From Hyphomonas sp. (GTDB taxonomy: Bacteria; Pseudomonadota; Alphaproteobacteria; Caulobacterales; Hyphomonadaceae), in NCBI GenBank assembly GCA_017792365.1, contig CP051229.1, positions 620,001 through 684,000 on the forward strand: 64,000 nt of DNA. Reading direction: 5' to 3'. Every line of letters starts with the position of its first letter. Within the stretch, counting starts at the first letter, position 1. Both the position numbers and the translations under genes were made by a program. The notes under the pieces are model-generated. The model was not told the DNA's origin and did not search any database. It saw nothing but the letters and a program-made list of their open reading frames with translations. Below, piece by piece: positions 1 through 9,298 of the stretch.

Positions 1-554
1 GGCAGACATGAGCTGCGCCAGCTCATGCCGCGACACCGGCTCGCCAACACGGCCCGCAAGAATGCGCAGCAGCAGCGCTTCGGACTCGGTGAGCCTCACA
101 GGCCGACCATTGCGGCGCAGCTCGCCTTTTTCCGCATGAAACACCAGTCCCGACATCCGGATCTCGTCCGACACCGCTTCCGGACCGCTGCGGCGCAGAA
201 TGGCGTTGATCCGAAGCTGCAGCTCTTCAGGCTCAAACGGCTTCGAGAGATAATCGTCCGCGCCCCGCCGCAGCCCGTCGATCCGGTCGTCCGATTCGGT
301 CCGCGCCGTCAGCATGATCGCCGGCACGTCCAGCGTCTCCCGAATGCCGGACAACAGGCTGAACCCGTCTTCCCCCGGCATCATCACGTCGGAATCACGA
401 GGTCGAAATCGATCGAGTGAAGGAACTTGCGCGCCACCGAAGCGTCGCGGGCGACCGTGACGCTGTATCCGGACTGGCTCAGATAGCGCTTCAGCAGGCT
501 CCTCAGCCGGTCGTCGTCGTCCACGACCAGAATGTGCGCGGTCTGGGCGCTCAA
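1..554 (-). pseudogene. OmpR-family response regulator, frameshifted and cut by window edge
   Basis: Two-component response regulator: an N-terminal receiver domain followed by the start of a winged-helix DNA-binding domain, which runs off the left edge. Visible receiver landmarks are the acidic cluster HILVVDDDD, the phospho-acceptor segment DVMMPGEDG, the switch threonine in IMLTART and the lysine in YLSKPF. Just before DVMMPG the frame breaks: DLVI is followed by two bases where three are needed, a one-base deletion near 390. The proposed TTG start at 554 overlaps the MarR gene stop as TTGA, so the two are probably translationally coupled. The MarR/OmpR pairing resembles the PetP/PetR pair of alphaproteobacteria; that identity is inferred from gene order and family. 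The frameshift may be real or a consensus error. Confidence 0.8.
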
Positions 555-1044
555 CGCTGATCCTTCGCCGCCGCAAGCTGCTGAAGCACGCGCCGTGCGC
601 CGGCCACGGCTTCCGGCCCGGCCTCGAGAAAGGCCTCCCGCAACGCCTGGCGCCGCCGTTCGGTCGCGCTCTCGGTCAGGACCCGTCCTGTGTCCGTCAG
701 CGACACGATCCGCCGCCGCCGGTCGGTGGAATCGACATGACGCTGCAGTAGCCCGGCGGTTTCAAGATCGTTCAGATGGCGGGCGAGGACTGCTTCGGCG
801 CCAGCAGCCGCTGGCGCAGATCGCCCACGTCCAGATCGCCCCGGTCATAGATTTCCTGAAGAATTTCAAGCTCCGGGCCGGACAGCGAGGCCGGTGCGCC
901 GCTGCTTTCCACCAGTTCAGCCAGCCGCCGGGCCGCCGCCCGGATCAGCGCGGCGCTCTGGTTGAGCTCCTGATCGCGCAGGTATAGCCGGGGGACGGCT
1001 GCGTCCTCGGACGTTTCTGCAGTCTGGGGTCGGTTGACAGTCAT
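551..1044 (-). pseudogene. MarR-family transcriptional regulator, frameshifted
   Basis: Winged-helix regulator of the MarR type, about 164 residues when repaired. The N-terminal part reads from an ATG at 1044 to LRQRLLAPKQS. Conserved sequence then continues one frame over as LARHLNDLETAGLLQRHVDS, followed by a typical wing (STDRRRRIVSLTDTG). One missing base near 786-790 accounts for the break. It lies upstream of and overlaps the OmpR-type regulator, and is divergent from ilvE with about 90 bp between the starts. A PetP-like role is plausible but unproven. Two neighbouring genes each losing one base suggests either a decaying regulatory pair or a locally poor consensus. Confidence 0.75.
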
Positions 1045-1136
1045 GAGTGCGAAACGACAATGGAAGGAACGGACGTGAAACTCAAGCTGGAAGCAGGTTT
1101 GGCGGACCGTCTCAATAAAAGTATCGGAAACATCGT

Positions 1137-2027
1137 ATGTCCCTCCTACCTTATGACGACCGTGACGGCTGGATATGGTTGGACGGCCAGTTTGTCGACT
1201 GGCGCGACGCCAAGATTCACGTTCTGACCCATTCGCTGCATTATGGCGCCTGCGTCTTCGAAGGTGAGCGCGCCTACAACGGTCAGGTCTTCAAGAGCGA
1301 GGAACATACGAAGCGGCTGCACCGCTCGGCCGAGCTGGTTGGTTACAAGATCCCGGTCCCGGCCGAAGAGATCAACCAGATCAAGCGCGACCTCATGGAC
1401 AAGAACGGGTTCGCGGACTGCTATGTGCGCGCCTTCTCCTGGCGTGGCGCCGAGATGATGGGCGTGTCGGCGCAGAAGGCGGAAATCCACACCAGCGTCG
1501 CCGTCTGGGAATGGGGCAATTACTTCGCAGACAAGATGAAGGGCATCCGGGTGACGATGTCGGACTGGCAGCGCCCGTCGCCGAAGACCATTCCGTCCGC
1601 TGCCAAGGCGTCAGGCCTCTACATGATCTGCACCATGGCCAAGCACAAGGCAGAGTCGCAGGGCTACGCCGACGCGCTGATGCTGGATTATCGCGGCTAT
1701 GTCGCCGAGCTGACCGGCGCCAACGTTTTCTTCGTCCGCGACGGCGCGATCCACACGCCGACGCCGGACTGCTTCCTTGACGGCATCACCCGCCACACGG
1801 CGATCGACCTCGCAAAAGCGCGCGGCTACGAGATCATCGAACGTCACATCAAGCCGGAAGAGCTCTCAACCTTTTCGGAATGCTTCATCACCGGCACGGC
1901 GGCCGAGATCACCCCGGTCGCGGAGATCGCGGGCCACACCTACAAGCCGTCAGTGATCACTGAAGAGCTCGTCGAGGATTACGACAAGCTGGTGCGCGGC
2001 AAGCTGAAAGTGTCCGAGACCGCCTAG
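1137..2027 (+). CDS. ilvE: Branched-chain amino acid aminotransferase (class IV, PLP)
   Basis: Transfers amino groups between glutamate and the 2-oxo acids of valine, leucine and isoleucine, in the cytoplasm. The 296-residue protein has the class IV fold signature: HSLHYGACVFEGERAY near the N-terminus, the PLP-lysine region AAKASGLYMICTMAKHKA near residue 160, and VAELTGANVFFV with the conserved glutamate near 195. Length is normal for IlvE. The ATG at 1137 fits the usual family start (short lead, then GWIWLDGQFVDW), although no strong Shine-Dalgarno is evident. The 3' end overlaps the convergent HIT gene by 4 bp. It is divergent from the MarR/response-regulator pair, so those regulators may control it (inference only). 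Confidence 0.96.
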   Translation: MSLLPYDDRDGWIWLDGQFVDWRDAKIHVLTHSLHYGACVFEGERAYNGQVFKSEEHTKRLHRSAELVGYKIPVPAEEINQIKRDLMDKNGFADCYVRAFSWRGAEMMGVSAQKAEIHTSVAVWEWGNYFADKMKGIRVTMSDWQRPSPKTIPSAAKASGLYMICTMAKHKAESQGYADALMLDYRGYVAELTGANVFFVRDGAIHTPTPDCFLDGITRHTAIDLAKARGYEIIERHIKPEELSTFSECFITGTAAEITPVAEIAGHTYKPSVITEELVEDYDKLVRGKLKVSETA

Positions 2028-2464
2028 GCCTCCATGGCCGCTGCGATCTTGTCGGCGAGGGGCTGCAGTTCGTCTGCGCCCCGCATGCCGCCTTCGCCAT
2101 GCGGCCGCAGCGGCTTGCCTTCCCAGCACGGGATCACGTGCACATGCAGGTGAAAGACGGACTGTCCGCCGGCGGTCCCGTTGAACTGCATGATCCGCAC
2201 GCCATCGGGATCCAGCCCCTTGATGACAGCGCGGGTCGTCTTCTGCACGCGCTCGAACAGACCCGCGATGCGCTCAGCCGGTAGATCGACCAGATTGCGC
2301 GAGTCCACACCCTTCGGAATCACCAGGCAGTGCCCCTCGCTCTGCGGGAACACGTCCATGAACACGAGCGTCGCGTCGTCCTCGTAGACCTTCACGCAGG
2401 GCATCTCGCCCTTCATGATCTTCGCGAAGATGTTGTTCCGGTCGTATTGACCCTCAAGGCTCAT
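2024..2464 (-). CDS. HIT family nucleotide-binding protein
   Basis: Histidine-triad protein of 146 residues, related to Hint/Fhit nucleoside phosphoramidate hydrolases. The triad motif HLHVHVIP is seen near residue 105, preceded by the family segment NGTAGGQSVFHLH. The N-terminal DRNNIFAKIMKGEMPCVKVYEDD is also typical. Its start codon directly abuts the stop codon of the upstream DUF482 gene (no spacer), so the two are probably co-transcribed and coupled. The substrate cannot be told from sequence. Confidence 0.93.
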   Translation of the reverse strand: MSLEGQYDRNNIFAKIMKGEMPCVKVYEDDATLVFMDVFPQSEGHCLVIPKGVDSRNLVDLPAERIAGLFERVQKTTRAVIKGLDPDGVRIMQFNGTAGGQSVFHLHVHVIPCWEGKPLRPHGEGGMRGADELQPLADKIAAAMEA

Positions 2465-3663
2465 CTAGAATTCCTCCTCGCCAAGTCCCTCATCGCTCCG
2501 GGGACCTTTCCGGAATGGCGTGTAATCCGCAAGCTGCTCGACGCCTTCCGCGACGGCGCGTCGCTCCTGGTCGAGATAGCTCTCAAGCGCTGCATGCAGG
2601 CCCGGATGCGTGATCCAGTGCGCCGACCGCGTCGTCACCGGCTCGTACCCGCGCGCCAGCTTGTGATCGCCCTGCGCGCCGGCCTCCACCCGCCCAAGCC
2701 CGGCCTCGATCGCATGCTCGATCGCTTGGTAATAGCAGACCTCGAAGTGCAGGAACGGCCGATTGACCCGCCGCCCCAGTATCGCCCATAGAGCGCATCC
2801 CGGCCTGCGATGTTCAACGCCGCCGCAACCGGTGCGCCGTCATCGATCGCCATCACCATCACGACCTTGTCCTTCATGCGATCATGCAGAACCTCGAAGA
2901 ACGCCCGGTTGAGATACGGCGACCCCCACTTGCGTCCGCCGGTATCCATGTAGAACGCAAAGAACGCATCCCAGTGCGCCGCGGTCAGGTCATCGCCGGA
3001 AATTCTCACGATCTGCAGGTCCCCATTCGCCGCAGCCCGCTCCTTTCGGATCATCTTGCGCTTGCGGGAGGCGAGGGCGCCGAGGAAGTCGTCGAAGCTC
3101 TCATACCCGCGATTGATCCAGTGATACTGCTGGTCGATCCGCTGCAGCCAGCCATCCGCGCCAAGCAGCTCCCAGTCATCCTTGCGAAGAAAGTTCACAT
3201 GCGCCGAGGACAGCCCGGACGCCTCGGTCGCCTTGGCGATCGCGCCCGCCAGCAACCGTACGATCCCGGTCCTTCGCGCATCGTCGCGCGCCAGAAGCCG
3301 CGGCCCGGTCACCGGCGTGAACGGCGCAGCGCACAGCAGTTTCGGATAATACTGCCCGCCGGCGCGCTCCAGCGCATCCGCCCACGACCAGTCGAATACG
3401 AACTCGCCGCGCGAATGGTCCTTAACGTACAGCGGCGCAGCCCCCACAAGCACGCCATCTGCATCCCGCACAGTCAGATGCTGCGGCGTCCAGCCCGTCG
3501 CGCCAGATGCGCACCCCGTCGCTTCCAGCGCCTCAAGAAAATCCCAGTCCATGAACGGGTGCGCATCGGGGACGAGCGCATTCCACTCGGCACGCGAGAA
3601 ACGCGCCATGCCAGCCTCAATGGCGAGTGTCAGCCCAGTGTGCCCGCCATCATCGTGAGGCAA
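2465..3663 (-). pseudogene. DUF482/COG3146 GNAT-like N-acyltransferase, frameshifted
   Basis: Peptidogalycan-biosynthesis/FemAB-like acyltransferase of the DUF482 family, about 399 residues when repaired. The N-terminal two thirds are recognisable: HPFMDWDFLEALEATGC, ASRKRKMIRKERAAA, ALYGRYWG. The conserved C-terminal part (FLHFEVCYYQAIEHAIEAG, then YEPVTTRSAHWI) continues in another frame. The break lies in a GGCGGCGGG run near 2767-2776 and is repaired by one added base. The stop abuts the HIT start. The substrate is unknown; a FemAB-like aminoacyl or acyl transfer is inferred from the family. The homopolymer-rich break site favours a consensus error over true decay. Confidence 0.82.
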
Positions 3664-3737
3664 GAGTGCATCCCTTGTGTGTCGCGCAATCCGCAGCGCC
3701 CAGCCGATATGGGAACGCCGGGCGTCATCCCAAAGCC

Positions 3738-4193
3738 TCAGGCAAACTCGATGACAGCGTCAACCTCGACCGCTGCGCCAAGCGGCAGAACCGGGCAGGC
3801 GACCGCAGATCGCGCATGCCGGCCTGCATCGCCCAGCACATCGACCATCAGGTCCGAACAGCCATTGATCACCTTCGGGATGTCGGTGAAGTCGCCCGTC
3901 GCATTTACGAAACCGCCGAGCTTGACCACCCGCACCACCTTGTCGAGCGATCCCAGCGCCGCCTGCGCCTGCGCCAATAGGTTGATCCCGCACAGCCGCG
4001 CCGCCGCCTGACCAGCCTCAAGGTCCATGTTCTCGCCCAGCCGGCCGCGCACCAGCCCGTCCGGCCCGAGCGAAACCTGACCTGAAATGAACAGCATCTG
4101 CCCGGTCTTCACGAAGGGTACGTAATTCGCCACCGGCGCCACGGGCTGCGGCAGCTCGATGCCCAGTTCCTTCAACTTGTCCGCAATCGCCAT
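3738..4193 (-). CDS. RidA/YjgF family protein
   Basis: 151-residue member of the RidA family, whose archetype deaminates reactive enamine/imine intermediates released by PLP enzymes. Family features seen are the GQMLFISGQVSLGPDGLVRG strand, the AARLCGINLLAQAQAALGSL helix and the C-terminal VLPLGAAVEVDAVIEFA strand. The catalytic-site arginine of classical RidA (CRKATV-type segment) is not obvious here: the equivalent region reads RHARSAVACPVLPLG, so this looks like an alphaproteobacterial paralogue that may differ in activity. It is upstream of the DUF482 gene on the same strand with a 74-bp gap. Confidence 0.88.
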   Translation of the reverse strand: MAIADKLKELGIELPQPVAPVANYVPFVKTGQMLFISGQVSLGPDGLVRGRLGENMDLEAGQAAARLCGINLLAQAQAALGSLDKVVRVVKLGGFVNATGDFTDIPKVINGCSDLMVDVLGDAGRHARSAVACPVLPLGAAVEVDAVIEFA

Positions 4194-4271
4194 TGTCTTC
4201 TCCAGGTGTCAGTTTGCCCGACCGTCATGCCCCGGACCTGCGCCCGATATCAACCAGCCATCAAGCGCAGA

Positions 4272-5564
4272 TCAATCCGCCTTCGGCCCCTGCGAACGCA
4301 CCGCACGTCCCGTCCGCACCGCATCCTCGCCAAACTTCGAGCGCGCGACATCCGCCGCCCGCTCGGCGCCAGCGCGCTTCAGCGCCTTGGGGTCCGCAAG
4401 GTCCAGCGCATCGCCGCCCGCCGGCGAAAGCTCCGACAGCCCAACGCCAATCAGCCGATACTTCGCGCCGGTCGTTTCCTTCGCCAGGAGCGGCCGCGCC
4501 GCCCGGAAGATCGACTGGGCCAGCTGCGTCGGCGCATGCAGCTGCGTCTGGCGCGATATCGTCTTGAAGCTCGCGGTCTTCAGCTTGAGATTCACCACGC
4601 GCCCGTCCACGCCCGCAGCCTTGGCCCGATCCGCCGTCCGCTGGCTCAGCTTCCACAATAGGTCTTCAAGCGCCGCCGCATCCGAGACATCCTCGAACAG
4701 CGTCGTCTCCGTCGACACCGTCTTGCGCTCGCCGCCCGTCGTCACCTTCCGTGCATGGCGTCCGAATGCACAATTGTGCAGCCACAGCCCGGTCTCGCCA
4801 AACCGCTTGACCATCTCCCTGGCGTCGAGGCGCTGGATATCCCCGACGGTCGCGATGCCGGCCGCGTTCAACTTCTTCTCAAGCGCAGGGCCAACGCCCC
4901 CAATCACCCGCACCGACATCGGCGCGAGCAGCCCCGGCGCTTCTTCCGCCGAGATCGCACAGAAGCCGCGCGGCTTGTCCATCTCCGACGCCGTCTTGGC
5001 GAGGAACTTGTTCACCGACAGCCCCACCGAGATCGTCAGCCGCAACTCCCGCTCAACCCGCCGCTGCAGCGCCATCAGCGAAATGGCGGGCGAATGGCCG
5101 TGGAGCTTCTCCGTCCCGGTCAGGTCGAGATAGGCCTCGTCGATCGACACCGGCTCGACGATCGGCGTCAGCTCCAGCATCATCTCGCGGATCTTCCGGC
5201 CTTCCTCGGCATACACCGACATCCGCGGCCGGATCACCACGGCGTTGGGGCAGGCTTTCAGCGCCTTGAACATCGGCATCGCCGAGCGAACCCCATAGGT
5301 CCGGGCGATGTAACAGCAGGTCGAAACAACGCCCCGCTTGCCGCCGCCGACGATGACCGGCTTGGCCACAAGCTCGGGATTGTCCCGTTTCTCGATGGAG
5401 GCGTAAAATGCGTCGCAGTCGACGTGGGCGACCGCCAGTTCTGACAATTGGGGGTGTGAATAAGTCCGAATCGACCTGCACTGCGTGCAGGATTGGCGCG
5501 CATCGCTGAATTCCGCGTAACAATCGCGGCACACACTTGTTTGTCTGGGACCGGTTACAGCCAT
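4272..5564 (-). CDS. dinB: DNA polymerase IV (Y-family, translesion)
   Basis: Error-prone Y-family polymerase for translesion synthesis, 430 residues. Palm motifs are AVAHVDCDAFYASIEKRD and EPVSIDEAYLDLTG (catalytic Asp and Asp-Glu). The thumb HhH region VRVIGGVGPALEKKLNAAGI and a little-finger domain follow. An N-terminal extension of about 45 residues carries two CxxC pairs (CRDC and CTQC, about 12 residues apart), a likely zinc-binding knuckle; this is longer than E. coli DinB (about 350 residues). The C-terminus ends without a clear clamp-binding motif in the last residues. It is divergent from divK. No convincing SOS box was found in the intergenic region. Confidence 0.95.
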   Translation of the reverse strand: MAVTGPRQTSVCRDCYAEFSDARQSCTQCRSIRTYSHPQLSELAVAHVDCDAFYASIEKRDNPELVAKPVIVGGGKRGVVSTCCYIARTYGVRSAMPMFKALKACPNAVVIRPRMSVYAEEGRKIREMMLELTPIVEPVSIDEAYLDLTGTEKLHGHSPAISLMALQRRVERELRLTISVGLSVNKFLAKTASEMDKPRGFCAISAEEAPGLLAPMSVRVIGGVGPALEKKLNAAGIATVGDIQRLDAREMVKRFGETGLWLHNCAFGRHARKVTTGGERKTVSTETTLFEDVSDAAALEDLLWKLSQRTADRAKAAGVDGRVVNLKLKTASFKTISRQTQLHAPTQLAQSIFRAARPLLAKETTGAKYRLIGVGLSELSPAGGDALDLADPKALKRAGAERAADVARSKFGEDAVRTGRAVRSQGPKAD

Positions 5565-5741
5565 GTGCGGTGGGAAAACGCAGAGTTATTCAGCAATTGT
5601 CTGCGCTTCGGCTGCTGCTGTCGATGGTAAAACACGCAATGCTGCCGTTCCTGAGGAAATTCGCAAAAGCCGGTTAACGTTCTCGCGGTCTAACTGGAGG
5701 CGAGGGGTGCGAATCGCGCCCGCACGCCGATATCGAAGGGT
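5565..5741. promoter_or_regulatory. Divergent dinB / divK intergenic region
   Basis: A 177-bp spacer that must hold the promoters of dinB (minus) and divK (plus). It is the most AT-rich stretch nearby. A GTTAAC element sits about 70 bp before divK, but a second TTAA at the seven-base spacing expected for a full CtrA site is absent. No GTTC-N7-GTTC alphaproteobacterial LexA box was found. Promoter elements are not assigned. Confidence 0.4.
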
Positions 5742-6164
5742 ATGATGTCCGAACCGTCGCAAAAGACTGTTCTGGTGGTCGAAGACAATGAGCTCAACAT
5801 GAAGCTCTTCTGCGACCTGCTGGGCGCTTTCGGCTACCGCACCGTTCAGTCCCGCGATGGCCTGAACGCGGTCGACCTCGCGCGCGAGCATCATCCCGAC
5901 CTGATCATCATGGACATCCAGCTCCCCGAAGTCTCCGGCCTCGACCTGACGCGCTGGATCAAGGACGACGAAGCCATCGCCCGCATTCCGATCATGGCGG
6001 TCACAGCATTCGCCCTGCGCCAGGACGAGCGTCTGGTGCGTGAAGCGGGCTGCGAGGACTATCTCTCCAAACCCATCCAGATGGGTCCCTTCCTTGAATC
6101 GGTCGAACGCCTCACGACGCGCGCCAGCGCCGCCCATTCCGGCGCGGGGAGTCCCGCTCCATGA
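5742..6164 (+). CDS. divK: Single-domain response regulator DivK
   Basis: Essential cell-cycle and polarity response regulator in Caulobacterales: a receiver domain with no output domain, phosphorylated by DivJ and dephosphorylated by PleC. In the 140-residue protein the acidic pocket is VVEDNELN, the phospho-acceptor is in [13 protein letters not shown], the switch threonine in MAVTAFAL and the lysine in YLSKPIQ. Two ATG codons in tandem (5742 and 5745) are both possible starts. Its stop overlaps the pleD ATG by four bases (ATGA), giving the classic coupled divK-pleD pair. The C-terminal extension after the receiver ([14 protein letters not shown]) is low complexity. Confidence 0.96.
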   Translation: MMSEPSQKTVLVVEDNELNMKLFCDLLGAFGYRTVQSRDGLNAVDLAREHHPDLIIMDIQLPEVSGLDLTRWIKDDEAIARIPIMAVTAFALRQDERLVREAGCEDYLSKPIQMGPFLESVERLTTRASAAHSGAGSPAP

Positions 6165-7570
6165 GCGCACGCGTTCTCGTCGTCGATGACATAGAAGCCA
6201 ACCGGAAGCTGCTCCACGCCAAGCTTTCGAACGAGTACTTCCACGTCATCACCGCCGTCGACGGCGTCGACGCGATCGAACGCGCGCGCGCCGAAGAACC
6301 GGACGTCATTCTGATGGACGTGATGATGCCGCGCATGGACGGCGTCGAAGCCACCCGCGAACTCAAGGTCGACCCGCGCACCGAGCACATTCCGGTCGTG
6401 ATGGTCACCGCACTGAACGAACGCGAGGAGCGCCTGCGCGGCCTCGGCGCCGGCGCCGACGATTTCCTGACCAAACCGGTCAACGACCTGCTGCTCCTCT
6501 CACGCGTGCGCGCGCTGACGAAGTACAAGCTGGTCGCGGATGAACTGCGCAAGCGCGAAGCCAGCGGCCGGCGCATCGGCGCGCTCGACCTCAACGCCTC
6601 CGCGCGCGCCTCGGAACCGGCACGGATCCTCGTCGTCGACGAGAACGAGCGCCAGGCCAAGCGCATCTGCAAATACCTTGAGGGCCTGCACCGTCCGCTG
6701 TCGTTGGGCGAGGCGACGGCCATGGGCATCGCCAGCTCCATGGTCGACGTGCTGATCGTATCGCTGGAAAACGACCAGCTCGATGGCCTGCGCCTGTGCG
6801 CTTACATGCGCTCGGAAGAGGCGACCCGCGACCTGCCGATCATCGTCGTCGCCGAGCCCGACGATTCCGAACGCGCCGTCCGCGCGCTGGAGCTTGGCGC
6901 CTCCGACATTGTCATCAAGCCGATCGACGCCGAGGAATTGAACGCCCGCGTGAAGACACAGGTGCGCAAGAAACGCTACCTCGATGCGCTGCGCTCGCGC
7001 CTCGACCAGTCGATGGAGCTTGCGGTCACCGACCAGCTCACCGGCCTGCACAACCGCCGCTACATGCGCATGCAGCTCGAACAATTCGTGCGCCGCGCCC
7101 ACATGGGCGACCCGCAGGTCTCGGTCCTCATCGTCGACCTCGACTTCTTCAAGCGCATCAACGACATCTACGGCCACAATGCCGGCGACGAAGTGCTGAA
7201 GGAATTCAGCCGCCGCCTGCGCGAGAACATCCGTCCGATGGACCTTGCCTGCCGCTATGGCGGCGAGGAATTTGTCATCGTCATGCCCGAGACCCGCCCG
7301 GGCCTCGCTTATTCAGCAGCCGAACGGCTCCGCAAGAAGGTCGCCGAAACGCCCTTCCGCCTGAAGAGCGGGGAGGACCTCCGGGTCACCATGTCCGGCG
7401 GCATCTCGACCTCGGAAGAGGACGAGGACATCGATCATCTGCTCAAGCGGGCGGATGACGCGCTCTACCAGGCGAAATCGAACGGCCGCAACCGCATCGA
7501 GCTGCACGAAAGCGCAGCCGCCCGGGCCGGCGACCATGAAACCCAGTCAGAACCCTCGCAAGACGCTTAA
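6161..7570 (+). CDS. pleD: Diguanylate cyclase response regulator PleD
   Basis: Makes c-di-GMP from two GTP and drives motile-to-sessile pole remodelling in Caulobacterales. 469 residues: receiver 1 ([10 protein letters not shown], phospho-acceptor in [18 protein letters not shown]-like FLTKPVND), a degenerate receiver 2 ([11 protein letters not shown], with SLEN where the phospho-acceptor would be), and a C-terminal GGDEF domain. The active site reads GGEEF in [11 protein letters not shown], and an RxxD product-inhibition site (RPMD) lies five residues upstream of it. Co-transcribed and overlapping with divK. Control by DivK/DivJ/PleC phosphorylation is known for the family. Confidence 0.97.
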   Translation: MSARVLVVDDIEANRKLLHAKLSNEYFHVITAVDGVDAIERARAEEPDVILMDVMMPRMDGVEATRELKVDPRTEHIPVVMVTALNEREERLRGLGAGADDFLTKPVNDLLLLSRVRALTKYKLVADELRKREASGRRIGALDLNASARASEPARILVVDENERQAKRICKYLEGLHRPLSLGEATAMGIASSMVDVLIVSLENDQLDGLRLCAYMRSEEATRDLPIIVVAEPDDSERAVRALELGASDIVIKPIDAEELNARVKTQVRKKRYLDALRSRLDQSMELAVTDQLTGLHNRRYMRMQLEQFVRRAHMGDPQVSVLIVDLDFFKRINDIYGHNAGDEVLKEFSRRLRENIRPMDLACRYGGEEFVIVMPETRPGLAYSAAERLRKKVAETPFRLKSGEDLRVTMSGGISTSEEDEDIDHLLKRADDALYQAKSNGRNRIELHESAAARAGDHETQSEPSQDA

Positions 7571-7601
7571 CTTGAGCCCCGATCGGGCCCATACTCCTCT
7601 G

Positions 7602-7820
7602 ATGGACACCTACACCCCCGGACAGGCCCCAGGAGAGGCCAAGATCGCCTACCTCGACGGCGATTTCGACGTGCTCAAGCCCGGCCGTTTCGTCGTGTGC
7701 GCCGTCACCGGCAAGAAGATCGCGCTGGAGGACCTCCGCTACTGGAGCGTCGACCTGCAGGAAGCCTATTTCGACGCCGAGGCCGCAACGACCCGGTGGA
7801 AGGAAACGCAGGGCAAGTAG
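7602..7820 (+). CDS. DUF2093 domain-containing protein
   Basis: 72-residue protein matching the small alphaproteobacterial DUF2093 family: KIAYLDGDFDVLKPGRFVVC, then a central AVTGKKIALEDLRYWSVD and QEAYFDAEAA. No function is known. The ATG at 7602 fits the family start and sits 31 bp after the pleD stop, so it may be read from the divK-pleD transcript. Confidence 0.85.
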   Translation: MDTYTPGQAPGEAKIAYLDGDFDVLKPGRFVVCAVTGKKIALEDLRYWSVDLQEAYFDAEAATTRWKETQGK

Positions 7821-7864
7821 CGACCCGGTTCGCCGGCGGCTCTGCGCAAGCGGGAGAGGGCGGA

Positions 7865-8317
7865 ATGGCGAGAGCGGCGAAGACCCACGACTCTGGCAAC
7901 CAGACCGTCCCGACCGGCAAATCGGTCGCGGCATTCCTGAAGACCGTCGAAAACCCCGGCCGGCGCGAAGACGCCGAACAACTCGTCGAGCTGTTCAGCC
8001 GCTGGACCGGCTTGGAACCCCAGATGTGGGGCCCATCGATTATCGGCTACGGCCGCTACCGCTACGAATACGAAAGCGGCCGTTCAGGCGAGATGCTGGC
8101 CGCCGGCTTTTCGCCGCGCAAGGCGAACATGACGCTCTACGTCGGCGCGAAGTTTGACGGCAAGGACGCGCTGCTGGCCCAGCTCGGCAAGCACCGCACG
8201 TCGGTCGCCTGCCTCTACATAGGCCGCCTCTCCAGCATCGATCTCAAGGTGCTGGAGAAGATCGTCAAAGGCTCGCTGAACGCCACGAAGAAGGCGCACG
8301 AAGTCTTCCCGAAATAG
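7865..8317 (+). CDS. DUF1801 (YdhG-like) domain protein
   Basis: 150-residue protein with the DUF1801 fold: SVAAFLKTVENPGRREDAEQL, the core MWGPSIIGYGRYRYEYESG, and LGKHRTSVACLYIGRLSSID. The biochemical role of this small alpha/beta family is not established. Start chosen at ATG 7865, preceded by GGGCGGA. It follows the DUF2093 gene by 44 bp and is convergent with the lpxL-type gene, whose stop lies 3 bp beyond. Confidence 0.88.
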   Translation: MARAAKTHDSGNQTVPTGKSVAAFLKTVENPGRREDAEQLVELFSRWTGLEPQMWGPSIIGYGRYRYEYESGRSGEMLAAGFSPRKANMTLYVGAKFDGKDALLAQLGKHRTSVACLYIGRLSSIDLKVLEKIVKGSLNATKKAHEVFPK

Positions 8318-8320
8318 CCC

Positions 8321-9298
8321 TCACATCACGCCGGCGTCGATCCAGGCCTGCTTCGGCCAGCGATTGTGCATCCAGAACCATTGCTCCGGCGCCTGCAGGA
8401 TCCACCTCTCAACCATCTGGTTGATCTTCAGCACCGTGTCGTGGATCGACTTCTGTTCCGTCTCGGCCGCGACCGGCATGAACGGCTCCTCGACCCGTAC
8501 AACATAGCGCGCCTTGCCGGTCCGCTGCGCCACCATCGGCATCAGCTCGACGCCATACCGCATCGCCAGCCGCGTGGGTCCCGGCGCCGTCATCGCGTCA
8601 TGGCCAAAGAACGGAACCGGGATGCCCTGGTTGAACTTCTGGTCGTTCATCAGCCCGACCGACTGACCGCCCGACAGCGCCCGCATAAGCTCACGCGTCC
8701 CCGCGCCCTTGGGCGTCAGAACATCGATCCCATAGGCGTGTCGCGCACGGTTGATGCGCCGGTCGATATAGGGGTTGTTGGCGGCGCGGTAGGTAATCTG
8801 GCAGTCCAGCGGCCGGTTACAGATCGCCGACGCCATCACTTCCCAGTTGGCAAAATGGCCGCCGATCAGGACCGCGGGCTTCTCGCGCGCCTGAACCGCA
8901 TCCAGCCGCTCGGCCCCCTCGACCACAATCCGCGCGTCGTCCGTATAAGGCCGCATCTTCGGCAGGTGAGGCATCTCCCCCGCCAGTCGCCCGAGATTTT
9001 CCCACGCGCCACGCGCAATCGACTCGCGCTCCTTGTCGGGAATGTCGGGCAGGGCCAGCCGCAGGTTCCTCATCATCGTGCGATGCGGCGTGATCTTCGG
9101 CCCCACAAACCGCATCAGCGCCGCGCCCGCATCCGACGCCTGTTCAATCGACAACGCCTTCAGCGGATACCAGTAGAGCAGGTCCCACGCCCACGCCTCC
9201 GCGCCCCAGCCAGTGCGGGACAACAGCGACATGCGCTTCTGCATCTCGACCGGCCGGATATAGCGCGGCTCACTGTCTGGCTTTTCGAAAGCGCTCAT
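8321..9298 (-). CDS. LpxL/HtrB-type lipid A acyltransferase
   Basis: Inner-membrane acyltransferase that adds a secondary (lauroyl/myristoyl-type) chain to Kdo-lipid A. 325 residues with the family HX4E catalytic motif in GGHFANWEVMA, plus GLMNDQKFNQGIPVPFFG and WFWMHNRWPKQ near the C-terminus. The start at 9298 overlaps the lpxK stop by 4 bp, and it is the last gene of the DUF374-waaA-lpxK operon. The acyl-chain preference cannot be read from sequence. Confidence 0.94.
   Translation of the reverse strand: MSAFEKPDSEPRYIRPVEMQKRMSLLSRTGWGAEAWAWDLLYWYPLKALSIEQASDAGAALMRFVGPKITPHRTMMRNLRLALPDIPDKERESIARGAWENLGRLAGEMPHLPKMRPYTDDARIVVEGAERLDAVQAREKPAVLIGGHFANWEVMASAICNRPLDCQITYRAANNPYIDRRINRARHAYGIDVLTPKGAGTRELMRALSGGQSVGLMNDQKFNQGIPVPFFGHDAMTAPGPTRLAMRYGVELMPMVAQRTGKARYVVRVEEPFMPVAAETEQKSIHDTVLKINQMVERWILQAPEQWFWMHNRWPKQAWIDAGVM

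Noticed and set aside
5565-5741. CtrA box or SOS box in front of divK and dinB
   Set aside because: Only a half-like GTTAAC was found. The second TTAA at a 7-base spacing, and the GTTC-N7-GTTC pattern, are both missing.
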